The notes beneath the pieces are model-generated. The model had not been told where the DNA came from, made no database searches, and worked only from the letters and a program-made list of their open reading frames with translations. Positions 18,020 to 28,104 of a stretch of 64,000 bases of DNA are shown here, in pieces (within the stretch, counting starts at the first letter, position 1; every line of letters begins with the position of its first letter). The DNA comes from a virus. The DNA lies in the IMG/VR virus record IMGVR_UViG_3300043331_000441, positions 62,001 to 126,000 of that record; one strand, given 5' to 3'. The position numbers and the translations under genes were made by a program.

Positions 18020-21000
18020 CTAGCCTTCCTGCGCTCCACGAGCGGCGTGAGACTCAACGAACCAGCGGCGACCGGCCCATGGATTGCCCTTCGTCTGCTT
18101 GACCGTGCCCGCGCCCTTGCCATTCGTTGTGTCATTACCGCTCTCGCTGAGGATCACCTGCGTCAACTTGTCCAACGCCGCGATCAGAGAGTCGTTCGAC
18201 GAGATCTGCTTATCGACGTCGGACCGCTTAAAGCGGAACCCGCCACGCACCGGGTCTTCAAGTGGTCCGCGCCCCGGAGCGAAGGCTCCGGTCGCGCCAG
18301 CACCCTGACGCCGCTTGAGGAACTGCGCGATATCCGCCGTGAAGCCAGTCGGGCCAGCAAACGGCTGATCGACATTGATCAAATTCCCGGCGATCTCGTT
18401 GAACCTGTCCGAGAACTGCTTCAACAGATCGAACGCGGTCGTGCCCTGCTTCGCCTTATCCGCGGCGTCTTCGAGCACGTTCTTGCGCTCGATCAACCAG
18501 TTGTTCAGCTCTGTGCGCAGCGCCGTTGTATCGCGTCCCGCCTTCTTCGCGGCAGCAATCTGTTTCGCGGTGTTCTTGATCTCAGCGTCGATCGCCTTGA
18601 GCAACGGATTCTTGTTGCCCGTCAGCTCGAACACTGAGCGCGCGAAGTCAACCTGTCCCTGGAGGCGATCCTCAAACAGCTGGTCGCGATCGTCGCGAAG
18701 TTTGTTGCGCTCCTCGACCGCCTTGCGTAGCAGGGCGCCCTCGACCCTGCCAAGACGGATCATTTCGTTGAGCTTCTTGATCCGCGCGTTGGTGATTCTG
18801 ATCTGGCCGGTGATGTCACCGACGGCCTGGGCCGCGTTCAGTCGCGTCTCGAACCGACTCTGCTGACGTTCAAAGCGCTGCTCCGCCATTTGCTGTTCGA
18901 GCGATGCAATGTTGTTATCGATCTGCTCAAGCGTGGTTCGCCTCTGATCGATCTGCTGTTCAGCAACCTTTCGGTCCTTGATGCCCTCATCAATGAGCGC
19001 AATCTCACGTACAGTACGTGCACGCTGGGCACGAAGAACCGCAAGATTGTCAGCAAGATCTGTGGTTTTCTCAGCGCGGATCGATCGTCTCTCTAGGCGC
19101 GATTGCGCTGGTTGTAGGGCATCAAGGAATGCCTGATCAGCCTTATCGCGCGACTCTTGAATATCATCGGCCTTTTGCTTTGCGTCAGCGGTGATCTGAT
19201 CGTTGTTGGACTTGATCTGCCCCGCAAGCTGTGCCTGATCTGCCAAGGCGGTCGAAAGCTCCTTCTTCGCTCGCGCTCGTGCCTTGCTCGGACCCTTTGG
19301 CAGCGTGCCCAAACGTTCAGTGGCGACTCTTTCCCGGCGCCTCGCGTCGGCAAGCTGCTTTTCGAGAACAGCGTTTTGCTGCGCGGGGCCACCACCAGCG
19401 ATCAGCACGCGGTTCATTTCGTCGATCAACGCCTGGGCGCCCTGATTGATCGTGGCGAGCGAACCAAGGAACGCCTGTGTCAGACCTCGTTGCAGCGATT
19501 TCCCAAATTCCTCACCAGTCAGCTCGCCTGTATGGGAGAACCGTTCGCTGCTCGTGGTCGACGCCACCGCCAGCCGGTTGTAAAAGCTCTTTGTGAGGCC
19601 AAAGACATCTGCCCCGGCAAGCTTCCGCTGCAAACCATCAATGACCGCCTGTCCAGCATCCGACCCTGCCTGCCCGCCCAGATTCGCAGGCAATTTAACA
19701 TCAGGAACCGTGAAAGGAATCTTGATTGGCTTTTGATTGGCAAGCTTCTGCAGTCGATCGATGAGAGGCCCGAGACCCTTGGCAAATTTCTGTTCCTCTT
19801 TTGTTCCTTGAGACAGTTCTCCCTGCATCTTTTGCAGACGCACGATTGCCTCGTTGAACCCAGGAAGATCAGGCTGCTCATTTAGCCTGTCGAGAACCTT
19901 TTGTACTTCCTTACTTGCATCCCTTGCGAAGAAACCGAGCTTTTCCAGGCCCTTCCCCACTGGATCAAGCGCAACCAGTGTTGCGGCTGGACTAACTGCC
20001 GCACCCGCAACGATAGGAGCGATCTTCTTCGCGTTCTTTTCTAGGAAACTACTCGTCTGCTTATCGACTTCTCCGGTATCAATTGGTCCCAATTTGATTT
20101 GTGGAACACTTCCCGCGATCCTCTTGGCATTATTGATTAGATCGCGGATCGCCTCGTTGGTTGCGTTGACGTTAGATGCAACTTGTCCTATCGTGTTGGC
20201 AAATAACGTAAGCGGACCAGCAACTACATTCCCAAGAGCTAGGCCCAACGTTGAAAGCTGATTTTTGAGATTCTCTGCTGCTCCAGCAAGTCCAGACATC
20301 CGAGCCGCAGCCAAGTTGGCTGCTGTGCCGGTCTTCTCTAGGCTCGTGATCTGGGCATTGAGGCCGGATGCGCCAGAACGCGCAAGAATCGCTGCACCGC
20401 GAATGGCATCCTGTCCGAAGATGACGGCGAGCGCCTGGTCGCGCTGCGCCTTGGTCAGATCTCGCGTTTTTTGGGCGAACTCATCAAATACATTGAGATT
20501 AATTCCGCCAGTTGCCGTGCGCAAATTAAGACCAAGTTCGTCGATGACCTTTTGAGCCTTCGTTGTCGGATTGATCAGCCTGATCAATGCGGTGCGGAAC
20601 GATGTACCAGCGTCTGAGCCACGCAACCCAGCGCGAGCAAACAGCGTTAGGGCGGCAACGGTCTGCTCCAGTGACAGGCCCGCCTGACGGGCAACCGCTG
20701 CCGATTGGCTGAGCGCAGTACCAATATCAACGATCGACCCCTGCGAGTCATTAGCAGCATTTGCCAATGTGTCTGCGACCCTGACGGCCTGATCACCGGC
20801 AAGACCGAAAGCGTTGAGCGCTGATGCGGCTAGCTCGGTTGCCTCGGCATTGTCGATCCCCGCAGCGGTAGCCAATTGCAGCACTCCACGGACACCATCG
20901 ATCGAGTCCTGCACACTAAGTCCAGCCTTGGAAAGCTCGGTCATTCCTTCTGCCGCGCTCTGAGCACTAACGCCAGGCAACGACACATCAGCACCAAGTT

Positions 21001-22723
21001 GGCGGGCCGTTTCGGTGACGCGAGTCATTTCGTCGGCCGTTGCGCCCGCAGTCACCCTGAAGGTATTCAGTGTTGACGAAAACTTTGCTGCCAGGCCGAC
21101 TGACTTAGCGAGCGTGATGAGCGCAGCTGATGTTCCCAAGAATGCAGCATTTGCCGCCAGCGCAGATCCACGCAAGCCGAGCAAGCTCAATGTATTGGCA
21201 AGAATTGATTCTTTGACACTCTTATTTGCCGCAACTCTCGCCGCTGCCGATCCAAGCTCTGCTGTCGTTGCCTTTGTGGTTTCGATCTGTGACCGTGCGC
21301 GAAGAAGAATATTCTCCTGGAGAAGAGGATTCTGAATTTGGAGCGCCAGTGTCTCTGCCTCAAGAGCCTTTGCAGCAGCAGCTCTAGAGAGACGCAATCG
21401 CTGGTTGGCTGCATCTTCTTCGCTCTTAGCGCCGACAATTTCTCCTGTTGATAGCGCTGCCTTCTGAGCTGAAACGGCGATAGCTGATTCGGCCTTTTGC
21501 AGCGTTCTCAAATCCGCGGCTGAAGCGAGAGTTCTTGTCTTGGTGGCCTCAGCTGCAGCGGTGCCAGCCTTGGTTGAGGCGATCAGCTCCTTGTTTCCCG
21601 TGTCTGTCGCTAGGGCGGCTGCCTTTTCTGCGGCTGCAACTCCAGCCGAGGCAACAGACCGAGCTTTATCTAGTTCAGCCTTCCGTTCAGACAGTGACAG
21701 GCCCGCGGCCAGTGACGCCTGGAGTCTTTTCTCTGCATCGGCCTGGAGTTCAGCAGACCTTGCAACGTTGGTGGCGATAGGATCCTTTACCGCGGTTTGC
21801 GCGACGCCTCTACCTGCCGCCGTAGACGCCTTTTGTGTCGCGTCGACTACCCGAAGGGTGCTCTTTGTCTTAGCGATATCTGCCGCAAGGCTGTCTTTCA
21901 TCTCGCGCGCGTTGCGCGCCAATGCAAGATTCTGCTCCGCGAGCGCCGCTTCGTACGCCTTAGCAGCGCCCCTCGCTGCGATCTGCTGTCTTGCGAGCGC
22001 TTCTGAGAGACGTTCTTGTCGTGTTGCTCCACTCGGAGCCTGACGCGCAAAAGCAGTCTTTGTGAGGGCTTCTTGGAAACGAGTCTCTGCCACCGTCGCT
22101 CTCTTGGTGGCGGCTGTTGTCTTATCTCTTGCTTTTGCGGTTTCTTCTGCCGCCTTTGTGGATTGGGCCAACGCCGGGGCGGCGGACACCGGTGTGGCGA
22201 CTACTACTGGCTGTGGTGCAGCTGCTGGTGCTGCCGTCCTCGTGGTGGCTGCCGCCGCGCCAGCAGCCGGGGCAACCGGTGCGACCACTCCCGTAGACGA
22301 CGCTTTGACTTCCGTTCTGAGCCTTTCCCTGAACCCCTTCAGATCTGGAACGACACGCACGCGAGCGACGACAGTCGCCGATGACTTGTTGACTCCCTCA
22401 CGGAGGCTCTTCTGGAATCCCGTCATCGACGGGACGGCATTTACCGTGACCGTGAACGGGATCTCTTGGGCCGCGGCCGCGGCACGCTTGACCCCGAACA
22501 TGAAGGCCCTGGTGTCAGCCTCGACGATTACTTTCGCGCGAACGAACTTGTTCGTCTCGGCAGTGACTTCGCGAACCTGTGAGCGGAAGAGCTTCGTATC
22601 TGCCCGGACGATGATCGTCGCGGTCTTACGCTCGATCGCCTCGATGTCCTTCTTGATGCGGAAGAAGAACGGCCGAGTGTCGGCCCTAACGACGATTGTG
22701 GATTCGCCGATGAACTCGGACAT
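18020..22723 (-). CDS. Tape measure protein
   Basis: A 1567-residue protein, the longest non-fibre gene. It has long Ala-rich coiled coils (residues about 150-480), then a TP901-type tape-measure core near residues 560-760 (VTETARQLGADVSLP, MTELSKAGLSVQDSIDGV, LRGSDAGTSFRTALIRL), hydrophobic stretches around residue 830, and further coiled coils. It sets tail length and is ejected with the DNA. At roughly 1.5 angstroms per residue (a rule of thumb), the tail would be near 230 nm. The antisense frames across it are artefacts. Confidence 0.9.
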   Translation of the reverse strand: MSEFIGESTIVVRADTRPFFFRIKKDIEAIERKTATIIVRADTKLFRSQVREVTAETNKFVRAKVIVEADTRAFMFGVKRAAAAAQEIPFTVTVNAVPSMTGFQKSLREGVNKSSATVVARVRVVPDLKGFRERLRTEVKASSTGVVAPVAPAAGAAAATTRTAAPAAAPQPVVVATPVSAAPALAQSTKAAEETAKARDKTTAATKRATVAETRFQEALTKTAFARQAPSGATRQERLSEALARQQIAARGAAKAYEAALAEQNLALARNAREMKDSLAADIAKTKSTLRVVDATQKASTAAGRGVAQTAVKDPIATNVARSAELQADAEKRLQASLAAGLSLSERKAELDKARSVASAGVAAAEKAAALATDTGNKELIASTKAGTAAAEATKTRTLASAADLRTLQKAESAIAVSAQKAALSTGEIVGAKSEEDAANQRLRLSRAAAAKALEAETLALQIQNPLLQENILLRARSQIETTKATTAELGSAAARVAANKSVKESILANTLSLLGLRGSALAANAAFLGTSAALITLAKSVGLAAKFSSTLNTFRVTAGATADEMTRVTETARQLGADVSLPGVSAQSAAEGMTELSKAGLSVQDSIDGVRGVLQLATAAGIDNAEATELAASALNAFGLAGDQAVRVADTLANAANDSQGSIVDIGTALSQSAAVARQAGLSLEQTVAALTLFARAGLRGSDAGTSFRTALIRLINPTTKAQKVIDELGLNLRTATGGINLNVFDEFAQKTRDLTKAQRDQALAVIFGQDAIRGAAILARSGASGLNAQITSLEKTGTAANLAAARMSGLAGAAENLKNQLSTLGLALGNVVAGPLTLFANTIGQVASNVNATNEAIRDLINNAKRIAGSVPQIKLGPIDTGEVDKQTSSFLEKNAKKIAPIVAGAAVSPAATLVALDPVGKGLEKLGFFARDASKEVQKVLDRLNEQPDLPGFNEAIVRLQKMQGELSQGTKEEQKFAKGLGPLIDRLQKLANQKPIKIPFTVPDVKLPANLGGQAGSDAGQAVIDGLQRKLAGADVFGLTKSFYNRLAVASTTSSERFSHTGELTGEEFGKSLQRGLTQAFLGSLATINQGAQALIDEMNRVLIAGGGPAQQNAVLEKQLADARRRERVATERLGTLPKGPSKARARAKKELSTALADQAQLAGQIKSNNDQITADAKQKADDIQESRDKADQAFLDALQPAQSRLERRSIRAEKTTDLADNLAVLRAQRARTVREIALIDEGIKDRKVAEQQIDQRRTTLEQIDNNIASLEQQMAEQRFERQQSRFETRLNAAQAVGDITGQIRITNARIKKLNEMIRLGRVEGALLRKAVEERNKLRDDRDQLFEDRLQGQVDFARSVFELTGNKNPLLKAIDAEIKNTAKQIAAAKKAGRDTTALRTELNNWLIERKNVLEDAADKAKQGTTAFDLLKQFSDRFNEIAGNLINVDQPFAGPTGFTADIAQFLKRRQGAGATGAFAPGRGPLEDPVRGGFRFKRSDVDKQISSNDSLIAALDKLTQVILSESGNDTTNGKGAGTVKQTKGNPWAGRRWFVESHAARGAQEG

Positions 22724-23067
22724 CAGCCCTTAGGACCTCCAAAATCAGAACTCTGCATCAGGGCCTGCAACATCGCCATCGAGGCATCGTTATCTGGCGC
22801 CCTCGGCGCAGGCTGCGCTTCACCAGTTTCACCGAGCTTCGAGTTGAGTTCATCCATTGCCTCTTGAAACTTCATTCCGTAGTCCCGATACACCTCGATG
22901 ATTAGCACCCGTGCCACATCAATGACGAGCGGGAATCTCACGCTGGCGGGATCGTGCCCCGCCAGCACAAGGCGTCCGTTTACGTAGCCGCGATTCGCTG
23001 CTGCCCATCCTCCGAGGGCTGAAGCTGCTCGGTAGGGGTTGGCGCGGAGGTGGTCTCCAGCAGCCAC
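22723..23067 (-). CDS. Tail assembly chaperone, second frame
   Basis: A 114-residue frame that overlaps the end of the preceding chaperone gene by 88 bases in the -1 frame and ends at the first base of the tape measure gene. This is the position of the frameshifted tail chaperone in siphophages. The C-terminus is helical. The putative GTG start may not be used if expression is through a -1 shift from the upstream frame. No canonical X-XXY-YYZ heptamer is evident in the overlap. Confidence 0.65.
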   Translation of the reverse strand: MAAGDHLRANPYRAASALGGWAAANRGYVNGRLVLAGHDPASVRFPLVIDVARVLIIEVYRDYGMKFQEAMDELNSKLGETGEAQPAPRAPDNDASMAMLQALMQSSDFGGPKG

Positions 23068-23366
23068 CGATACAATTCAGCGTAGTGAGAGTGCGGAATC
23101 GGATTCTTCTTCCGCTTGGTTAGAGAGCGCCAACGGGCCACGCCGTCGTTGAAATCAGGGTCGATGAACAACTCGATCCTCTTGATGAAATCAGTGATTG
23201 TGTCGAACACGGTTGGGTCGGCAACGACACCGTCACCGTTGGTCTCCAGATCCTGGTTGTCCTGGTCGAAGACCTTCGCGATGTCCTCCCAATAGGGATA
23301 GATCCAGCGGAACACCTCTCCGCCGATCTCGAACTCGCGGTCCTCCACTACCGTAAATCTCTTCAC
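22980..23366 (-). CDS. Tail assembly chaperone, first frame
   Basis: A 128-residue protein starting at GTG (23366) after a GGGAGGG ribosome binding site. It is acidic and helical (EIGGEVFRWIYPYWED, DTITDFIKRIELF) and lies directly before the second-frame gene and the tape measure, the standard place for the first tail chaperone. It would coat the tape measure during tail assembly. Confidence 0.7.
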   Translation of the reverse strand: MKRFTVVEDREFEIGGEVFRWIYPYWEDIAKVFDQDNQDLETNGDGVVADPTVFDTITDFIKRIELFIDPDFNDGVARWRSLTKRKKNPIPHSHYAELYRWLLETTSAPTPTEQLQPSEDGQQRIAAT

Positions 23367-23391
23367 TTCATGCCCTCCCTGAGAGCGTTGA

Positions 23392-23922
23392 TTAGGTCCC
23401 CTGGACCACGTCGTAGCCGTCAAAACACACGGTGATTGACAGCCTGCTTCCACCACAACCGCCATTCGGTTGCAACGGAGCGAGGGCGCCCCAGATCACA
23501 TCGCAGCACCTGTCGAAAAGCTGTCCTTCTGCGATCAGGTGATAGAGGTGGTTCCAGAGTGCCCATTTGTCAGCATTGATCTGCGCGGCGGCCTCCTGTT
23601 GTTCGTTGGCTGGTGGTGGATTTCCATTGGTGTCAGGAACTGGCACACAACGAGAAGCTGTGACAGCGAGTTGGACGCGATTGATACGCGCGATGCTTGC
23701 GCGCGGCAAAGTCGGTGCAGAATCGCCTTCTGAGATCGGGGCGATATGTACGGCGAGCTGATCGCAGCAGTCGAGTGCGACTGGCCCAGGAGCGACAAAC
23801 GACCTCGCTGGTGCGCCAGACAACGTGGCGTCGTAGCTGGGAATCGTGTCGAGAGCTTCAATACAGGCGTCGAGAAACTCTGTTGCCAGCTCGTGAAGAT
23901 CTTGAGGGCCAATACCGCTCAC
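23392..23922 (-). CDS. Head-tail / tail terminator-type protein
   Basis: A 176-residue protein. It lies between two connector-type genes and the tail chaperones, where siphophages carry the tail terminator. The core (ALDCCDQLAVHIAPI, RINRVQLAVTASRCVPVP, LFDRCCDVIWG) looks like the beta/alpha fold of terminators that cap the tail tube. Six or more Cys residues are present. Assignment is by position and sequence character. Confidence 0.6.
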   Translation of the reverse strand: MSGIGPQDLHELATEFLDACIEALDTIPSYDATLSGAPARSFVAPGPVALDCCDQLAVHIAPISEGDSAPTLPRASIARINRVQLAVTASRCVPVPDTNGNPPPANEQQEAAAQINADKWALWNHLYHLIAEGQLFDRCCDVIWGALAPLQPNGGCGGSRLSITVCFDGYDVVQGT

Positions 23923-24321
23923 CTAGGCCGTCTCTAGCCTCGCGAATCGTCCTCCGCCTCCACGCGACACATGCGCACCATGGAACGCCGGGATTGAGGT
24001 CTGATAGTCAGCCTTCGCCTCTTCTAGCGCAGGTCTGAGCCAGACCTGCTCGTTGTCCTCCTTGGAGGCGAGATATGCGGAGAGTTTTCCGGTGTTACGG
24101 ATCCCGATAAACGCTTCGAGGCCGACCGACGTTTCGATCACGTCGTAATCGACTGCATCGAGAATTTCATCGATGTTGCCGGAGTAGTTGCGAAGGATTT
24201 CGCGCACGTTGTCCCGCGCGTTAGTAACGACATCTTCGGCAAAGGCTCTTACGGTCAGACCTACGGGGCCTTCTTCTGACGCCGTGAGAAAGATCATGTT
24301 GCTCTCGTTGAGCTTTGCCAT
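23923..24321 (-). CDS. Head-tail connector / tail completion protein
   Basis: A 132-residue protein in the connector cluster. The helix-rich N-terminal half (LTVRAFAEDVVTNARDNV) and the C-terminal GGGGRFARLE motif resemble gp10-type neck proteins of HK97-like phages. Likely joins the head to the tail tube. Confidence 0.55.
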   Translation of the reverse strand: MAKLNESNMIFLTASEEGPVGLTVRAFAEDVVTNARDNVREILRNYSGNIDEILDAVDYDVIETSVGLEAFIGIRNTGKLSAYLASKEDNEQVWLRPALEEAKADYQTSIPAFHGAHVSRGGGGRFARLETA

Positions 24322-25485
24322 TCAGACCCCGAGTTTCTTCGCGTAGCGATGGGCGTCCGGCGACCAGGTGCGAGGTCTCTGCTGCATGCCCGCCACTGCG
24401 AATGCGTTGAGGAAGACATCAACCGCAGGGATGCCTGTCGCCCAACCACTGACGTCGCTCTTGCCGTAGAACCAGGCAATCGTCGCGGACTTGTCGATCG
24501 TCACGCCCTGTCGTGTGACTCTGACCGCGTTTGCGGGAATCTCACAGTCGCCTGCTCCACCCAAACACGCCTGATAGAGCTGGCAGGCAAGCGCGTTTGC
24601 TGCCTGCACACCAACGGCAGGCGGGTTCTGCCCGTACGTGTATGTCACCGAGAAGGTGCCGTCTTCTGTATCGGGCAGATCAAGAGCCTGACATGACGGC
24701 CATGACAACACAGTCGTGGGGTCGGCTGGGTCACGTACCCGTACGAGCCAACGATGGTTGTCGAGCCGATAGGTGTCGGGATCAACGACGTCGCCGTCGA
24801 TCTTGACCTGAGTGACTTCGCGAACGGGATAACCGGACAAGAGGACACGCGAAAGTGGGGCGCATCCACACGGGTCGTCGTCGCAGCCCCACGAGTTTCC
24901 AAGCCAATGCCATGGTGCAATGACATGTCCTCGCGAAAGCACCTGGATTCCGCAGCCGCAATTCGTTCGACAGGGGCGGACTGTCTTCGAGCAGAGCCCT
25001 GCAAAGAGACGCCCGGAGAGCGCGAACAGCACTTCCGAAGCAGCAACCACATGATCGTCGAGCGCGCTGAAGTCGGTGCCGACATCGACGCCGCAGCACG
25101 CCAACGCATCACTGCTTGTCGTCCACGCCGTGCACGGCCCGACCGCGAGGCCACCGTCATCGGGCGGAGGAATAGGCGGCAGCACCCCTGCCGAATCAGG
25201 GACAACGACAAGGTCTTCCGTGGAAACGGTCTTCGGGTCGAAAGAACCGTCGTATGACCAAAGGATCGAATACTGGCCGTCTGTCCCCGGCGCTGCTGGT
25301 GCATTCCAGGTGTAGACACCCGTCGGCGAGCCGCCGACAATGTTCTCTGTGATGTTGAGAGTCGTCGGGCCGACGACCGTGACGCCATCGTTGTCGACGA
25401 TCGAAACTTCAACTGTGCCAACGAGTCCGGTGATGCCGCTTTCGTAGACAGCCTCGAACGCCTGCGCCGCTCCGACGTAGATCAT
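24322..25485 (-). CDS. Head-tail adaptor-type protein with beta-sandwich N-terminus
   Basis: A 387-residue protein at the head-side end of the connector genes. Residues about 1-90 form an Ig-like beta sandwich (VGTVEVSIVDNDGVTVV). A Cys-rich central region (CCGVDVG, CRTNCGCG, CDDDPCGCAP) and a helical C-terminal half (AANALACQLYQACLG) follow. The latter resembles adaptor proteins that bind the portal. The extra N-terminal domain may decorate the neck. Confidence 0.55.
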   Translation of the reverse strand: MIYVGAAQAFEAVYESGITGLVGTVEVSIVDNDGVTVVGPTTLNITENIVGGSPTGVYTWNAPAAPGTDGQYSILWSYDGSFDPKTVSTEDLVVVPDSAGVLPPIPPPDDGGLAVGPCTAWTTSSDALACCGVDVGTDFSALDDHVVAASEVLFALSGRLFAGLCSKTVRPCRTNCGCGIQVLSRGHVIAPWHWLGNSWGCDDDPCGCAPLSRVLLSGYPVREVTQVKIDGDVVDPDTYRLDNHRWLVRVRDPADPTTVLSWPSCQALDLPDTEDGTFSVTYTYGQNPPAVGVQAANALACQLYQACLGGAGDCEIPANAVRVTRQGVTIDKSATIAWFYGKSDVSGWATGIPAVDVFLNAFAVAGMQQRPRTWSPDAHRYAKKLGV

Positions 25486-25512
25486 GCACCCAGTGTAGGT
25501 CTGGATGCGGAC

Positions 25513-26076
25513 TTACTTCACACGCCGGAACGCGAGACCGCTGCGGAGAAAGTGGTTGTAGGGATCCGTGTTGATTGCGGCCAGACGGCGACTCTGTTCC
25601 GTGAGCTTCTCGTCGAGGAAGTAACCGACTGCCGCAAGCGCACCACACCAGTACGGTTTCGGCTGGCAATTCACGTGATGATGCCCGCCCTGTCCTGGTT
25701 CCGCGTGCGTCATGACGACCAGCGTGCAGTGCTGGAAGCTGTCGAGAATGTTGGGCACGAACCGCTCTTCGACGTGCTCGACGAACTCGCACGACCAGCA
25801 GAGATCGAAGCTTCGCTCAAGCACGGGGGCGCCCCCGGTGTAGTCCCACTGCATGATCTCGGGCGCGTCCTGGGGGACGCCGTCGATGCCGAGCACGTCG
25901 CAGCCGAGCTTCTGGAAATGCGCGACTGCCTGCCCGTCGCCACAGCCAACGTCGAGTACCGAACGAATCCCAAGTGTACGCACGAGCCAGTCCCACAGAT
26001 CGGGGAACTGCGTCGCAGGATCACCACCGATGACGAAACCGCCGAGATGCTCAGCGATGTCCGTACCAGCCGCCAT
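25513..26076 (-). CDS. SAM-dependent methyltransferase
   Basis: A 187-residue class I methyltransferase from ATG 26076. It has the SAM-binding motif VLDVGCGDGQ near residue 41 and a downstream acidic residue in VLGIDGV. The catalytic pocket motif is not diagnostic of the substrate. It overlaps the glycosyltransferase upstream and lies between tail-fibre and connector genes. This suggests a co-inserted cassette that methylates a sugar or capsid-associated molecule. Confidence 0.75.
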   Translation of the reverse strand: MAAGTDIAEHLGGFVIGGDPATQFPDLWDWLVRTLGIRSVLDVGCGDGQAVAHFQKLGCDVLGIDGVPQDAPEIMQWDYTGGAPVLERSFDLCWSCEFVEHVEERFVPNILDSFQHCTLVVMTHAEPGQGGHHHVNCQPKPYWCGALAAVGYFLDEKLTEQSRRLAAINTDPYNHFLRSGLAFRRVK

Positions 26077-27154
26077 CCCACAATCCTGCCAGCTGACGGA
26101 ACCACGCCTCGTAGCGCGGCTTGACTGCCTCCAGCGACCACAACGCAGCAGCGCGGTCACGCAGACGCTTAGGACTGCTCTCAAGCGCCTGTGCGAGGCA
26201 CTCCCGCACATCGACGAGGGTGTTGAAGCGGTACTGCGGCTCCACCGTTTCGGTGAACGCTCCCCAGTTGGTCGTGATCGCTGGCGTGCCACACAGCTGT
26301 GCCTCGACCGCGACGCCACCGAATGGCTCGATGTAGAGCGTGGGCGCAAGCAACGCGCGTGCCTTGCCCATCAGTTCAGCGCGCTCCTTGGAGCCAACGG
26401 TGCCGAGATAGTGGACATCGCCCTCCATCCGCGTCCCGTCCTCCGCAATGATCAACCCTTCGCTTACCTGTCCCGCGCCTGGCCCGACCACCAGCAGCTT
26501 CATTCCCGCATTGCGTGCGATCTCGGACGCGACCTCGATACCCTTACGTCGGATCAACCTGCCGACAAAAAGCAGGTAGTCATCCTTCTTCTTCGTGAGC
26601 GGAAACTCGTTAAGGTCGAAGTAGTTGGGGATCACCGTGTCGTAGAAGCGACCATCGTGGATGCCCTTGCCGCCGTAGCAGTGGTGCCGCCAGGTGTGCG
26701 ACTCGAAACAGACATAGTTCGTGAACCAGCCGGAGTAGCCGACTCCGTACTCACACACGATCCGGTCGGAGAACGCACTGGCGATCGGATGCGATGCCCA
26801 GCCACCAGCGAGCAGAATCAGGTCTTCTTTTTCGACCCGTGAGGAAAGCTCCGCAACGGCACGGCCATTCATCGTGCGCCACGGTTCTTGCTCGTAATCC
26901 CAGCTCCCACCGAGCGTCGCCACATTGCTGGGGTTGAGGCCGGGGTACCAGCGCTGCCGCTCTTCCTCTGTATGGAGGGAGACGTGTTCTGTGACGGGCG
27001 CGTCGTTACGGTCGCCCCAGTAGAGCGTGACGTCCCAGTCGTCCATCATTCGACAGAACTTGAGCCCCTTCGCGGTATAGGCGCAAACTGTGATGTCGTC
27101 GGTAGTTGTGGTATGCGGCAGCCCGACCAGGTGTAGCCGTGGGTTCTTGCTCAC
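26051..27154 (-). CDS. GT-B glycosyltransferase
   Basis: A 367-residue protein with a Rossmann-like second domain: LLFVGRLIRRKGIEVASEIA and a C-terminal EPFGGVAVEAQLCGTPAITT, the hallmark of GT4-type retaining glycosyltransferases. A sugar would be moved from a nucleotide donor to an acceptor that cannot be read from the sequence. It partners with the overlapping methyltransferase. Confidence 0.85.
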   Translation of the reverse strand: MSKNPRLHLVGLPHTTTTDDITVCAYTAKGLKFCRMMDDWDVTLYWGDRNDAPVTEHVSLHTEEERQRWYPGLNPSNVATLGGSWDYEQEPWRTMNGRAVAELSSRVEKEDLILLAGGWASHPIASAFSDRIVCEYGVGYSGWFTNYVCFESHTWRHHCYGGKGIHDGRFYDTVIPNYFDLNEFPLTKKKDDYLLFVGRLIRRKGIEVASEIARNAGMKLLVVGPGAGQVSEGLIIAEDGTRMEGDVHYLGTVGSKERAELMGKARALLAPTLYIEPFGGVAVEAQLCGTPAITTNWGAFTETVEPQYRFNTLVDVRECLAQALESSPKRLRDRAAALWSLEAVKPRYEAWFRQLAGLWDGGWYGHR

Positions 27155-28101
27155 AGAACGCGGCCGTCAACCGAGATATCGAGCACAGCGTCCGTGCCAG
27201 CGAACGCCTGTACGGTTTCTCCATTCTCCAGCACAAAGAGTTGCCGCAGTTTACGTTCTGTGTCTGCTGGAATCGAATAGCCGTCGTATATACGCGTACC
27301 GGCCGCATCATCACCAATCGAGAGAGTGAAGTCCACCGGTGAGCCAGACGGATTAGAGAGATGAATCATCTCGATTAGACTACGTCCTGTCGAGGTAAGA
27401 AGTGTTGTTGGTGAGGTACCCAACCGCAAGGGCCCAGCAAATCGCCTCGGGCCCGCTAATGCCAGTGGTGGCCCTGGCCAATCTGTCGCTTTCGTGACAA
27501 CCGCATCCATCCAGGTGCTTTCCGTTAGTGCCTGGATGCCAATGTCGAAAGACTCTGCGTCCGCAGCGATGGATTTGCTGCCACCAGAGCAGACTGTCTC
27601 GGTCAGCGTCTCGGACATTGCGTCGGTGTAGTAGCGAACCTCAAGCGTGTCAGTTGAGTGGTTCGCGTAATATTCCACTCGCCACCATGCATCCAAGGGG
27701 ATTGTTGCGGTGCTCGTAGCAATCAGTCCCGCTGCCTGGTTGTACACCTCAATCTTGCCGGTCGATGTGATTCCCCATTGCCATGAGGTGCCGGTGCCTC
27801 CGGTTCGTTGATAGACGTTGGCCGCTAGATATGCGATGGCAGGGAAGGCCTCGCGATATACGCAAACTCGACCGTAGTACTCAGTCTGGGTCCCAAAGGA
27901 AGATTCCCATCTGAGATGTGCCGTCCCCCCACCACCGGTAGTCAGAAAGTGAGCTGAATTAACACCGATCGCCGGGGACTCGTCGTAGCTGATCGAATCA
28001 TTCTTGTTGACTACGTCCCAAGGACTCGCGTCGCCAGGATCCGATGTTGTGATCTCCTGTCCATTGGTACCTAGGTCAAAGTTGGCAGTTAGCTCAGCCA
28101 T
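27151..28101 (-). CDS. Tail-region protein with LamG-like N-terminus and shared C-terminal module
   Basis: A 316-residue protein. Residues about 5-200 are LamG-like (FDLGTNGQEI, EYYGRVCVYREAF, WWRVEYYANHSTDTLEVRYY) and correspond to the N-terminal region of the next gene. The C-terminal 105 residues are a module shared with three other genes (IHLSNPSGSPVDFTLSIG). It would bind carbohydrate or fibre surfaces. Confidence 0.65.
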   Translation of the reverse strand: MAELTANFDLGTNGQEITTSDPGDASPWDVVNKNDSISYDESPAIGVNSAHFLTTGGGGTAHLRWESSFGTQTEYYGRVCVYREAFPAIAYLAANVYQRTGGTGTSWQWGITSTGKIEVYNQAAGLIATSTATIPLDAWWRVEYYANHSTDTLEVRYYTDAMSETLTETVCSGGSKSIAADAESFDIGIQALTESTWMDAVVTKATDWPGPPLALAGPRRFAGPLRLGTSPTTLLTSTGRSLIEMIHLSNPSGSPVDFTLSIGDDAAGTRIYDGYSIPADTERKLRQLFVLENGETVQAFAGTDAVLDISVDGRVL

Positions 28102-28104
28102 ATC

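Noticed and set aside
22062-22733. Long plus-strand frames across the tape measure gene
   Set aside because: They mirror Ala-rich codons of the tape measure, and neighbouring gene order supports the minus strand.
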